Source: Metabacillus indicus LMG 22858 (lineage in GTDB: Bacteria > Bacillota > Bacilli > Bacillales > Bacillaceae). Taken from it: a stretch of 64,000 nucleotides of DNA. The notes under the pieces are model-generated. The model saw only the letters and a list, made by a program, of their open reading frames with translations, was not told the origin of the DNA and made no database searches. The stretch covers positions 124,001 to 188,000 of the forward strand of contig NZ_JGVU02000005.1 of NCBI RefSeq assembly GCF_000708755.2, written 5' to 3'. Positions 1 through 7,948 of the stretch are shown piece by piece (within the stretch, counting starts at the first letter, position 1; each line of letters begins with the position of its first letter). Both the position numbers and the translations under genes were made by a program.

Positions 1-330
1 GGTTAATGTCAAAAGGCCGCTGTTATCCTGAATGTCCTGCGTTACATGCAAATCGGGGTAGCTGGATTTTGAAATGGTTGTCGCGGCTGATGTTCTGGAA
101 TAGGCAATGAGGTTCTTCAATGCCAGATTTTTGTCCGGATCTTCTTTAAAATCCTTCTGTACTTCCCTCGCAATATTGGCAGCATTCATCTTATCCGCTG
201 AAACCCCGTTATACTGAGCAGAGTTAATAAAAAAATACATAAAGCTTACCAAAATAATCGATAGAATGGCTATCGAACTGATCAGTTCAATTAAGGTAAC
301 TCCCTTTTCGCTTTTCATAAATTTAAACAT
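1..330 (-). CDS. Type IV prepilin-like pseudopilin, partial
   Basis: The first 110 codons of a gene that runs out of the window. The start is MFKFMKSEKGVTLIELIS: a short basic leader, then the prepilin peptidase site (K-G, followed by V-T-L-I-E with Glu at position 5 of the mature protein) and a hydrophobic stretch to about residue 36. This is the class III signal of type IV pilins and competence pseudopilins, which assemble in the membrane after cleavage by a ComC/PilD-type peptidase. What follows resembles an ordinary pseudopilin ectodomain. It could belong to a ComG-like or other minor pilin set. The neighbours lie outside the window, so its exact role is unknown. Confidence 0.75.
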   Translation of the reverse strand, partial: MFKFMKSEKGVTLIELISSIAILSIILVSFMYFFINSAQYNGVSADKMNAANIAREVQKDFKEDPDKNLALKNLIAYSRTSAATTISKSSYPDLHVTQDIQDNSGLLTLT

Positions 331-467
331 GCAATCACCCGCTGCTGTCATTTTGGGTATAATTTACTATTTTTATATCTTCCATCTATTATTATACATT
401 ATTTTCTAAAGGATAGTTTCATATTAAGGACAAATAAGGACAAATTTTTCCACTTTATAGATAAAAA

Positions 468-506
468 GACCTGACCCCCGGCGCTTTAATGCGCTGAGGG
501 TCAGGT
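468..506 (-). terminator. Intrinsic terminator after MFS gene
   Basis: GACCTGACCC and GGGTCAGGTC form a 10-bp inverted repeat with further pairing inside. It is followed by TTTTT on the minus strand and also has a T-run on the plus side, so it could serve both directions. It lies just beyond the stop of the MFS gene. The rest of 331-515 is AT-rich and shows no other clear feature. Confidence 0.8.
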
Positions 507-515
507 CCCTGTTTT

Positions 516-1811
516 TTACACAGCTGTCCCTGCTTCAGACAGCACTCTCTTTTCCTCGCCGAGCTCCGGATGCACCTTCTTTACAACGCTCGGTCTTGCC
601 AGGGTGACAACCACTCCGAGCAGGATTGCTGCTGAGGCAAGCAGGATGTACTGGCCCGGTACGGCGTCGTATAGGAATCCGAATAGGATCATTCCGAGCG
701 GCATGAGGGCCATGGCCATCGTTTCGATCAGGGAAAAAACGCGGCCTTTGTAGTCGTCTTCGATCATTTTCTGCATCATGACCTGAATAGGTGTGTTGAT
801 GATGATGATCATGGCGCCGAAGCTGAACATGAGAATCATATAAAAGGTGAAGATGGTCCAGTAGGACAAATCAATCATTAGCGGCAGCGATGTGGCTCCG
901 AGGATGAAGCCAATGGCAAAGATACCGCGCTTTGAGACGAGAAACGGATACTTGACTTCTTTTCGGACTGAAAAGTAAATTGATAGGACAAGCATGCCGG
1001 CGGCGAAGGCTCCCTGGGTGAATCCGAAATGCTGTGATGCCAGGTTTAGTTTCTCAATTAGGACGTAGGAGTAGCCTACCTCAAAGGCGCCAAACAGGAA
1101 ATTGACGATGAGACAGAGCCAGATCATAGTCATGAGCACCTGCTTAGTTTTCAAATAACTTACGCCTGCTTTCATGCTTTGCCACATGGTTTCTTTTGGC
1201 TTTCCTTCGGTTTTGCGCTTTGCAAAAAGGGTGAAATTCATGGTGGATTCAAGAAGTACGGCTGCGATGGAAGCGGCGATGTAGATGATCAGAAAAGTCT
1301 CCATTGAAACGGCTCCATATAACAATCCTCCTGCTGCCGGGCTGCCGATGGCGGCGAAGGACATGGCGATCTGGTTGAGTGACATGGCCCGCTGGATGCG
1401 TGCTTCGTCGACTAAGCCGGTGATGGAGGACGAGAACGTGACGGAAGAAAAAGTGGATGCGATGGCAAGGATGCAAGTTGTAATGTAGATGGCGGTCAAT
1501 GAAAGTCCGTGTGTCAGGCTTACGAAAAGAAGTCCGCTGATAGCAAGGGTGGTTGAGATCTGTGCGAGGATGACGATTTTTTTCCTTGAATATTTGTCTG
1601 CTATATATCCTGCAAATGGTGAAATCAGCGTCCGGGGCAGAATGTTGCAAAGCAGGTTTGCGGCGAAGCTTGTGGCCGATCCCGTAATCTGCAGGATGTG
1701 GAAGCTGATGGCAAAGGCATACACCTGTGCGCCGAACGTTGAGATGAGCTTGCTGATGGTGAAGGTGAACAAATGGTAGGTCGCCATTTTTAATTTTCTT
1801 ATTTCATCCAT
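516..1811 (-). CDS. MFS transporter, drug-efflux type
   Basis: A 431-residue membrane protein with about twelve hydrophobic segments. It carries the MFS motif between TM2 and TM3 (GYIADKYSRKK, about residues 67-77) and has the build of the enterobactin/macrolide exporter-like MFS group. It is probably a proton-driven exporter in the cytoplasmic membrane; the substrate is unknown. The ATG at 1811 is chosen because GGAGGG lies six bases upstream; an upstream in-frame start at 1832 would place that sequence inside the gene. It is divergent from an XRE/TPR regulator, with two identical-type palindromes in the shared 120-bp promoter region, so it is probably controlled by that regulator. Confidence 0.85.
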   Translation of the reverse strand: MDEIRKLKMATYHLFTFTISKLISTFGAQVYAFAISFHILQITGSATSFAANLLCNILPRTLISPFAGYIADKYSRKKIVILAQISTTLAISGLLFVSLTHGLSLTAIYITTCILAIASTFSSVTFSSSITGLVDEARIQRAMSLNQIAMSFAAIGSPAAGGLLYGAVSMETFLIIYIAASIAAVLLESTMNFTLFAKRKTEGKPKETMWQSMKAGVSYLKTKQVLMTMIWLCLIVNFLFGAFEVGYSYVLIEKLNLASQHFGFTQGAFAAGMLVLSIYFSVRKEVKYPFLVSKRGIFAIGFILGATSLPLMIDLSYWTIFTFYMILMFSFGAMIIIINTPIQVMMQKMIEDDYKGRVFSLIETMAMALMPLGMILFGFLYDAVPGQYILLASAAILLGVVVTLARPSVVKKVHPELGEEKRVLSEAGTAV

Positions 1812-1834
1812 TAAAAACCCTCCAAGTATCAAAA

Positions 1835-1851
1835 GTTTAATTTAATTAAAC
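1835..1851. promoter_or_regulatory. Palindromic operator GTTTAAT-N3-ATTAAAC, copy 1
   Basis: A perfect 7-3-7 dyad in the divergent promoter region, 24 bases upstream of the MFS start. An identical half-site arrangement recurs at 1890-1906. It is the likely binding site of the adjacent HTH regulator. The sequence is seen; the function is inferred. Confidence 0.55.
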
Positions 1852-1889
1852 AAATTATACCGCACTCTGCTCTTCCATTTCAAGCAAAA

Positions 1890-1906
1890 GTTTAATAAAA
1901 TTAAAC
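1890..1906. promoter_or_regulatory. Palindromic operator GTTTAAT-N3-ATTAAAC, copy 2
   Basis: The second perfect copy of the same dyad, centred 55 bp from copy 1 and 27 bases upstream of the regulator start. Two sites flanking a shared promoter would suit repression or autoregulation of both genes. Confidence 0.55.
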
Positions 1907-1932
1907 TAATTAGAAAAATTGGGGTGTTAACC

Positions 1933-3150
1933 ATGATTGGCGAACGAATACGAAAGCTGCGGAAGCAGAAAAAACTGACACTTGCAGAGCTTGCGGGATC
2001 CGAACTTACTAAAGGGATGCTCAGCCTGATCGAGAACAATAAAGCGAATCCGTCCATGGAGAGCCTGGCCTATATCGCGAAGCGGCTTGAGGTGGATGTG
2101 TCACAGCTTGTGAATGAAGTGAATGTGGTTGAGCTGAGAGAGGTGCTTGATGAGGCAGAGAGAATATACAGCGCGAACAAGGAAGATCCGGGCGATAAGT
2201 ATGAGAAACTTATTCAGCTAATTGAGCCTCATGTCCATAAACTCAATCAGGGCTATGAAGCGGCAAGGCTGCTGGAACTGTACGGCCGCAGCATGTGCAG
2301 CGAGAAAAAAGAGTGGAAGGGTTCAATTGACAAAGCGACCGCGCTTTATGAACAGATGAATTTGACACAAAAGAGGGCGAGCACGGGTCTGTTCCGGAGC
2401 ATTGTCCATTTTATAGGGCACCATTACGAAAAGGCGCTGGAGGTGCTGCTTTTTGAGCGGAAAGAAATCGAAAAAAGGTTTGCCTATATTGACCCGATCA
2501 CAAGGCTTGATCTCGATTATCATGAAGCCATCATGCACTTTGCAGTCGGCGATACCATGTCTGCAAAACGCGTGATGAATGAGGCGATCGCCTTTTCAAA
2601 AGAAAATAAAATGTATTACCTGATTGATGATTTGTACCGGATGGCAGCTGCTTCGGCCCTGATGGCTGAGGATACAGAGCTGTATACCTACTACATCATG
2701 AAATTGAAGCAGTACGCTGAATTCTCGGAAGATGAAGGCTCCTGGCTCAGCTATCAGCTGTTTCAAATTGAATCTTTCATTTTGGTCAAGCATGATTACA
2801 GGGCGGCGCTTGATCTGATCAATCCGTACTTGGAGAAGGCAGAAACTGGCCTGAAATTCAAAGAATGGTTCTTCCTCCAAAAGGGGAAAGCCCTGCATGG
2901 CCTCGGGGAATATGAAGAAGCCATCCGCTATTTGGATCTGGCGGAAGTTCCGCCTTATCATCACCACCCGTTTGATTTGTCCCAGTTTTACTTGAGGGAT
3001 ACGTACAAAGCCATGTGCTATAAGAAGCTGGGGGATTCAGCAAAAGCTTTAGCGGCGGCAAGTACAGCGGTGGAGCGGTTTGAGGGAATGCCGGATTCGC
3101 CGTATAAGGAATTTAGCAGGAAGACGTATGCGGAGCTCGGCGGGAAGTAA
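1933..3150 (+). CDS. XRE-family regulator with TPR-like C-terminal part
   Basis: A 405-residue protein with an N-terminal Cro/CI helix-turn-helix (about residues 1-62: GERIRKLRKQKKLTLAELA and LSLIENNKANPS). A long helical region follows, with TPR-like repeats near residues 300-400 (GLGEYEEAIRYLDLAE, KKLGDSAKALAAASTAVERF). This is the layout of the RNPP/PlcR/NprR class, whose TPR part often binds small peptides or protein partners. I see no obvious cognate peptide gene beside it. ATG 1933 is preferred over GTG 1924 because GGGGTG sits correctly upstream. It probably controls the divergent MFS exporter through the dyads at 1835 and 1890. Confidence 0.8.
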   Translation: MIGERIRKLRKQKKLTLAELAGSELTKGMLSLIENNKANPSMESLAYIAKRLEVDVSQLVNEVNVVELREVLDEAERIYSANKEDPGDKYEKLIQLIEPHVHKLNQGYEAARLLELYGRSMCSEKKEWKGSIDKATALYEQMNLTQKRASTGLFRSIVHFIGHHYEKALEVLLFERKEIEKRFAYIDPITRLDLDYHEAIMHFAVGDTMSAKRVMNEAIAFSKENKMYYLIDDLYRMAAASALMAEDTELYTYYIMKLKQYAEFSEDEGSWLSYQLFQIESFILVKHDYRAALDLINPYLEKAETGLKFKEWFFLQKGKALHGLGEYEEAIRYLDLAEVPPYHHHPFDLSQFYLRDTYKAMCYKKLGDSAKALAAASTAVERFEGMPDSPYKEFSRKTYAELGGK

Positions 3151-3170
3151 AAGTCAGCAGTAAAAAACAA

Positions 3171-3206
3171 AAACCACCGGGCTTCAATTGCCTCCGTGTG
3201 GTTTTT
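3171..3206. terminator. Terminator between convergent genes
   Basis: AAACCAC and GTGGTTT pair around a GC-rich inner stem and are flanked by A- and T-runs, so it may act in both directions between the convergent regulator and DUF418 genes. Confidence 0.6.
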
Positions 3207-3211
3207 TCTGC

Positions 3212-4378
3212 TTATTTTTTATACACCAGTCTGCTTAACAAAACCTCCATAGGACCGTTAAGATTCTGTTTCTCCAAGATATTGGCCAGCAGGACTGAAA
3301 AAAGCCAGACTAAAACAGCAATCACAGCAGCCATTCCGTTACTTACCTTTCCTCCCAAATCAAGTGCTGCTGGCGATAAAAGAAGGACAAGCATCGCTTC
3401 ATTCCAAATATAGAAGGTTAAGGAACGTTTTCCCAGAGCCGCTAATGAAAAGGTGAATCGTCCCGGAACGACTAATTTTGCCCCGATGATTCCAAATAGC
3501 GAGGCATAAGCGAGTCCTCCGGCAATTCCTGTTAAAATGTGCAATCCGTTCATGATACCGGCTGTAAAGAATCCAGGCTGCCAGACAGTTCCTAAAAGAG
3601 ATAATGGGAGAGCGCCTGCCAGCGAGACAGATAATCCTGCAAAGGTCATGACATAGAGTGTTTTTAGCCGCTGCTCCGGTTCTGTTAACAAGCGATATTT
3701 CGCCATCCACATGCCAAGCAGAACGGACGGAAGAATCGGGAACATGATATATATCAATAAAGGAGTAATCGGAAATGAAAGCAGCGCAGCAAAAGCAGTG
3801 TCAAGGTAGGTATCTGCGGCTGAAACCTCAGGGGGGAAACCATAGCTACCGATTTCCTGCATATTAAAGCCCCATGCGATCGGTACTGTCGCCGCGTAAA
3901 ACAATGTAATAAAAACAAAGGTTCTGATTAAAGTTTTTATTTTGCGTTTCAAAAGCCCGCAGACGATAAGTCCGGCTATCCCATAGGCCATAAGGATATC
4001 CTGTCCTCCAATGATGACGGCCAGGAAAACACCGAATAAAATCAAATACCAGGAACGGCGCCGTATCGTCTTAATGGCAGCTTTTTCTGTTTTTCCTCTA
4101 GAGAGCTGACTTTCATATGCCAAAACAAATCCATAGCCAAGCAAAACGGCAAACATCGCCCTTGCGCGGTTATCAATCAGGAAAAGGCCGATGAGATTCA
4201 CAATTTGATCAAAGGAATTGACAGCCTCAACTCTTTGCATGATTCCGGGTTCAGAGGTGTACAAGTATAGCGGGGCATGAGCAAGTGCAATCAGCAGCAG
4301 CATAGCACCTCTTGCAAGATCAAGTGATAGAGCGCGCTTTGCTCTTCCGTCTTTTTGGGAATTAGATGGAGCATTCAT
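3212..4378 (-). CDS. DUF418-family membrane protein
   Basis: A 388-residue polytopic membrane protein with a soluble, basic N-terminus and about ten hydrophobic segments. The early part (RALSLDLARGAMLLLIALAHAP, then an FLIDNRARAMFAVLLGYGF segment) and the late FYIWNEA/LVWLFSVLLANILE segments match the DUF418/YeiB-like family. That family is probably made of membrane transporters or acyltransferase-like proteins; its biochemical role is not settled. The start at 4378 has AAGGAGA eight bases upstream. It is monocistronic. I infer no substrate. Confidence 0.75.
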   Translation of the reverse strand: MNAPSNSQKDGRAKRALSLDLARGAMLLLIALAHAPLYLYTSEPGIMQRVEAVNSFDQIVNLIGLFLIDNRARAMFAVLLGYGFVLAYESQLSRGKTEKAAIKTIRRRSWYLILFGVFLAVIIGGQDILMAYGIAGLIVCGLLKRKIKTLIRTFVFITLFYAATVPIAWGFNMQEIGSYGFPPEVSAADTYLDTAFAALLSFPITPLLIYIMFPILPSVLLGMWMAKYRLLTEPEQRLKTLYVMTFAGLSVSLAGALPLSLLGTVWQPGFFTAGIMNGLHILTGIAGGLAYASLFGIIGAKLVVPGRFTFSLAALGKRSLTFYIWNEAMLVLLLSPAALDLGGKVSNGMAAVIAVLVWLFSVLLANILEKQNLNGPMEVLLSRLVYKK

Positions 4379-4577
4379 AGTGTCTTCTCCTTATTTAGAA
4401 CAATTATTAACCTATGGCTGGCTTAGGATCATGCACACGTCTTAATATGTCTAGTTACGGTGCTCCCTGCCCTTCCGAAACTTATTGCTTCGATGGTTGT
4501 ACTGGAAATACGTTTCTGTGCGGTGAAAGTTTCACATATTCAAGTTGCTGAAACTTTAAATTGTTCTGGTTTTCAGG

Positions 4578-4606
4578 TTGGGCTATTCCGCTGTTACTAG
4601 TATAAT
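4578..4606 (+). promoter_or_regulatory. Sigma-A-like promoter for small membrane protein
   Basis: TTGGGC (4578-4583) and TATAAT (4601-4606) are separated by exactly 17 bases. A perfect -10 lies 25 bases before the 59-residue ORF. Confidence 0.6.
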
Positions 4607-4630
4607 TATGGTAAAGAGGTGAGCGGATCA

Positions 4631-4810
4631 ATGAAGAAAAACTATACAGTTATGTTTATTATGCTTTTTACAGCATCTATTACGGGCGGAATGGCGGCAA
4701 AGGATTTGTTTAAGTATTCACCGATAGCGGGCTGGGGGATGGGAATGCTATTCCTTTTGTGTGCAGCATATTTCGCCGGAAAGAATGAAAAGAAATCAGG
4801 GTCACAGTAA
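4631..4810 (+). CDS. Small two-TM membrane protein
   Basis: A 59-residue protein starting MKKNYTVMFIMLF, with two hydrophobic helices (about residues 5-22 and 34-50) joined by a short polar loop and ending in a charged tail KNEKKSGSQ. ATG 4631 is preferred over GTG 4619 because AGAGGTGA precedes it at suitable spacing. A good promoter lies upstream. I do not recognise a family. It looks like a real small membrane protein of the type common in Bacillus, with no assignable function. Confidence 0.55.
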   Translation: MKKNYTVMFIMLFTASITGGMAAKDLFKYSPIAGWGMGMLFLLCAAYFAGKNEKKSGSQ

Positions 4811-4846
4811 AATGGTTGTGGCTTTTTTGTTTTGGAAGATCATGTA

Positions 4847-4966
4847 ATGAGAAGAAATGACAAGGCATTGGATTGGAATGACAATGACAGGAAAAGCGAT
4901 TATGAAGCTGTAGTCACCCTGACAAAACAAGGAAGAGAACCTGATATTGTTCACGTAGATTTTTAG
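4847..4966 (+). CDS. Possible 39-residue soluble peptide
   Basis: An open frame MRRNDKALDWNDNDRKSDYE continuing to ...DIVHVDF. The composition is protein-like and highly charged, with no hydrophobic segment. An in-frame TTG at 4832 is an alternative start. Only a weak GGAAG lies upstream, and there is no clear separate promoter, so it might be read through from the preceding gene. Unrecognised and uncertain. Confidence 0.3.
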   Translation: MRRNDKALDWNDNDRKSDYEAVVTLTKQGREPDIVHVDF

Positions 4967-4987
4967 GATTCATCGTTTTAGCGGTTG

Positions 4988-5032
4988 AAAAAAGGAAGAA
5001 AACCCGTAATTAACGGTTTCCTTCCTTTTTTT
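4988..5032. terminator. Bidirectional intrinsic terminator
   Basis: AAAAAAGGAAG...CCCGT-aatt-AACGG...CTTCCTTTTTT forms a long stem with A- and T-tracts on both sides. It separates the small-ORF region from the convergent siderophore operon. Confidence 0.8.
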
Positions 5033-5066
5033 GTTCAGCTGATCCCTTTTCATTTCTAAAATGCCG

Positions 5067-5885
5067 TCAGTAAACACTGCACTCCCTCTTCACATGATGC
5101 CGTCCAATCGGGACAACGGAAGGAGATCCAGAGACAGGGTCCGGTATAACCGTGCAGTTGAGACCAAAAATGTCTTTAATCAACGTGCTTGTGATGACCT
5201 CTGACGGTGCGCCTTCCGCTACAAGCCGTCCTTGTTGAAGCGCAAAGATGTGGTCGGCATAGCGGGCGGACAGATTGATATCATGGAGAACCATGACGAT
5301 GGTCGTGCCGTGCTTGCGGTTCAGGTCTGTCAGCAAATCAAGAATTTCGATCTGATAGGTGATATCCAGATAGGTTGTCGGTTCATCGAGAAACAGGATG
5401 TCTGTTTGCTGTGCGAGAGCCATGGCTATCCAGACACGCTGTCTTTGGCCGCCTGAAAGCTCGTCGATGCTGCGGTCTGCAAATTCCGTGATGTTCATGA
5501 TTTCCATGGCTTCGGCGACGGCTTCATAGTCCTTTTTTGTCCAGCCTTTCAGAAACGTCTGATGAGGGTACCTTCCGCGTCCTACCAGGTCTGCAACAGT
5601 TATCCCCTCTGGTACAATCGGGGATTGAGGCAGTAGCCCAAGCACTTTTGCAAGCTGTTTAGGTGGGATTTTGCTGATGGGTTTCCCGTTAAGGGTGACT
5701 TGTCCTGAAGCGGGTTTTATGAGCCTGGCCATTGTTTTGAGCAGGGTGGATTTCCCGCAGCCGTTTGCTCCGATCATGATGCTGATTTTATTGCTTGGAA
5801 TGGAGAGACTGACATCATGAAGGATGAGGTTGTTCTCGTATCCAGCAGTGATTTGTTCGGATTTAAAGGTAAGTGCCGGTTTCAT
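5067..5885 (-). CDS. Ferric-siderophore ABC transporter ATPase
   Basis: A 272-residue FecE/FhuC-type ATPase that powers iron-siderophore import through the two permeases encoded just upstream. Walker A is GANGCGKST (about residues 38-46), the signature LSGGQRQR is near 140, and Walker B LFLDEPTTYLD is near 160, followed by the H-loop VLHD. The start is ATG 5885, which overlaps the upstream permease stop by one base (TAATG). A longer frame extending to 6344 lies inside the permease gene and is spurious. It is the last gene of the Fur-boxed operon and ends at a strong terminator. Confidence 0.93.
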   Translation of the reverse strand: MKPALTFKSEQITAGYENNLILHDVSLSIPSNKISIMIGANGCGKSTLLKTMARLIKPASGQVTLNGKPISKIPPKQLAKVLGLLPQSPIVPEGITVADLVGRGRYPHQTFLKGWTKKDYEAVAEAMEIMNITEFADRSIDELSGGQRQRVWIAMALAQQTDILFLDEPTTYLDITYQIEILDLLTDLNRKHGTTIVMVLHDINLSARYADHIFALQQGRLVAEGAPSEVITSTLIKDIFGLNCTVIPDPVSGSPSVVPIGRHHVKRECSVY

Positions 5886-6916
5886 TATAAATCTCCTTTC
5901 CGGTTCATTCGGATCAGCAGGTAAATCAAGTACGGCGCCCCAAGAATGCCTGTGATGACACCGACTGGGTACCTGGCAGTAAAGGCAAACTGTCCAACAA
6001 GGTCCGATGCCAGCACCAGGATGATGCCGGTAAGACCTGCGGGAATAATTGGCGAAAATCCGGCACCCGTCAGTCTTTTTGCGATTGGTCCGGAAAGGAA
6101 TGCGACAAAGGCGATTGGTCCTGTTGCAGCGGTGGCAAGCGCAATGATCAGAACAGAGCTGATAATCAGGACCAGTCGTGTTTGATCCGTATTTACTCCG
6201 AGAGAGGACGCTGCCTCTTCCCCAAGCTCCAGCATGTCCAGACGTTTTCCGAGTCCTACAAGGACGGGAGTGAACACCAAAACAGCGATAATCAGAGGAT
6301 AGAGTGTCTCCATCTTTGCACCGTTGAGACTTCCGCTCAGCCATCTCATCGCAGCAGGAAGATCATTCTCCCGGCCGATCAGGAGCAGATAGGAAATCAC
6401 AGCGTCAAGCATGGCCTGAATACCGATGCCGATCAAGATCAGCCGGCCGATTGAAAAAGAGGAGCCTTTTGATAAAAGGAAAATAACGAATACTGCTGCA
6501 AGGCCGCCAAAGATTGAAGCAATGGAAACGACGGTATTGCTCGCGTGAAGGACAACGATGCAAAAAACGGCGGCTGCACTTGAGCCGGCAGTGATTCCGA
6601 TGACATTCGGATTCGCTAAAGGGTTTCGCAGCATGGTTTGGAAGACTGCTCCAGCAACGCCGAAAGCAAAACCTGCAAATAAGCCTGCAACCATCCTCGG
6701 GAAGCGCAGTGTGCCTACTGTGAACGTGGCTCCTTGTACTTTTTCTCCCATTAGGACACGTATGACATCCTGAACGGGATAAATCGTATTCCCGAGCATC
6801 AGCATGGCGCAGCAAAGAGCAAGCGCAATGACTGCCAGAAGGGAAGTCACGAGGATAAACCGGAGCCGTCTCTTTTTTCTGCCTGTCATAATAAGGTTGA
6901 TCGTTTCGTTCATCAT
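5885..6916 (-). CDS. FecCD-family iron-siderophore permease (second subunit)
   Basis: A 343-residue integral membrane protein of the BtuC/FecD/FhuG family with about ten hydrophobic segments. Family landmarks include LRFPRMVAGLFAGFAFGVAGAVFQTMLRNPLANPNVIGITAGSS split over two helices, and the ATPase-contact region GPIAFVAFLSGPIAKRL. It forms the translocation pore with the permease encoded at 6913-7947. Its ATG overlaps that gene's stop by four bases (ATGA), which suggests translational coupling and explains the weak ribosome binding site. A second in-frame ATG lies at 6913. Confidence 0.92.
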   Translation of the reverse strand: MMNETINLIMTGRKKRRLRFILVTSLLAVIALALCCAMLMLGNTIYPVQDVIRVLMGEKVQGATFTVGTLRFPRMVAGLFAGFAFGVAGAVFQTMLRNPLANPNVIGITAGSSAAAVFCIVVLHASNTVVSIASIFGGLAAVFVIFLLSKGSSFSIGRLILIGIGIQAMLDAVISYLLLIGRENDLPAAMRWLSGSLNGAKMETLYPLIIAVLVFTPVLVGLGKRLDMLELGEEAASSLGVNTDQTRLVLIISSVLIIALATAATGPIAFVAFLSGPIAKRLTGAGFSPIIPAGLTGIILVLASDLVGQFAFTARYPVGVITGILGAPYLIYLLIRMNRKGDL

Positions 6917-7947
6917 AAGGCACGCATTTTCGCTTTCATAGTTAGTAGGATTAAGATGGGAGCCCCGATAAAGGCTGTCACTACGCCGACTTCAAGCTCG
7001 CCGGGTCTTCCGGCAAGTCTTCCGCACACATCAGATACCGTTAAAATAATGGCTCCTGAAAGAGCTGACATCGGAATCACATACCGCAAATCAGGACCGA
7101 TGACGAGCCGTATGACGTGAGTGGAAAGTAAACCGATAAAGCCGATTGGACCTGCGAGCGCGGTTGCTGCACCGCACAGCAGAACGCCGCCAAATGCAGC
7201 AAACAGCCTGAGCGTGCCTGTGCGAACGCCTAAACCTGACGCAGCTTCATCGCCTAAAGCAAGTGCATTCAGTGCAGGGGCCGACAAAACGGCAATAAGA
7301 ACACCGGTGAGAAGAAACGGAACAAATAGAGAGATAGAATCCCAGTTCCCTGCCCCGACACTCCCTACCTGCCAGTAACGGAATTGGTCCATGACGCTTG
7401 AACGGGGAATCATGATGGCCATCACAAGCGATGATAAGGCTGCACTTGTGGCCGCACCCGCTAAAACGAGTTTAAGGGGCGTGGCTCCGCCACTCCCCAT
7501 TGAACCGATTCCGAATACAAAAATGGCCGTTATGATTGCCCCAGCAAGTGCAAGCCAGATATAGTGGCCTGCCGTACTGATATTTAAAAAGGTCATGCCG
7601 CAGACGACAAAGAGTGCCGCCCCTGTGTTTACTCCCAGTATGCTCGGATCTGCAATCGGATTGCGCGTGACAGACTGCATGAGGGCGCCTGAGATGCCAA
7701 GGGCCGCGCCGCACATAAGGCTGAATACCGTCCGTGCTATTCTCTGGCGGACAACATTTGCTCCGTGGGACTGTACGTCAGGATGAAACAGTCCGTCCAT
7801 GAGTTCCTTCCATCCAACCGTACGGGACCCGAACATAAGAGAAGCCGCTGTGCATAAGCCGAGCAAAATGAGGGAAAAGATCAAAACCTTTATGAAATTT
7901 CTGGGCATCATCAGCTGCTTCTTTTCTGTAACGGACTGGTTCATCAT
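6913..7947 (-). CDS. FecCD-family iron-siderophore permease (first subunit)
   Basis: A 344-residue BtuC/FecC-like permease paralogous to its downstream partner. It carries RIARTVFSLMCGAALGISG, then MQSVTRNPIADPSILGVNTGA, and the late GPIGFIGLLSTHVIRLVIGPD loop that contacts the ATPase. The start lies one base after the stop of the binding-protein gene, so all four genes form one transcription unit under the Fur boxes at 9035 and 9087. A heterodimeric permease pair is usual for hydroxamate, catecholate and citrate siderophores. The specific siderophore cannot be told from sequence. Confidence 0.92.
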   Translation of the reverse strand: MMNQSVTEKKQLMMPRNFIKVLIFSLILLGLCTAASLMFGSRTVGWKELMDGLFHPDVQSHGANVVRQRIARTVFSLMCGAALGISGALMQSVTRNPIADPSILGVNTGAALFVVCGMTFLNISTAGHYIWLALAGAIITAIFVFGIGSMGSGGATPLKLVLAGAATSAALSSLVMAIMIPRSSVMDQFRYWQVGSVGAGNWDSISLFVPFLLTGVLIAVLSAPALNALALGDEAASGLGVRTGTLRLFAAFGGVLLCGAATALAGPIGFIGLLSTHVIRLVIGPDLRYVIPMSALSGAIILTVSDVCGRLAGRPGELEVGVVTAFIGAPILILLTMKAKMRAL

Positions 7948-7948
7948 G

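Noticed and set aside
5886-6344. N-terminal extension giving a 425-residue ATPase
   Set aside because: The extension lies inside the permease gene in another frame and lacks hydrophobic or ABC features. The ATPase proper starts at 5885 with a TAATG overlap.
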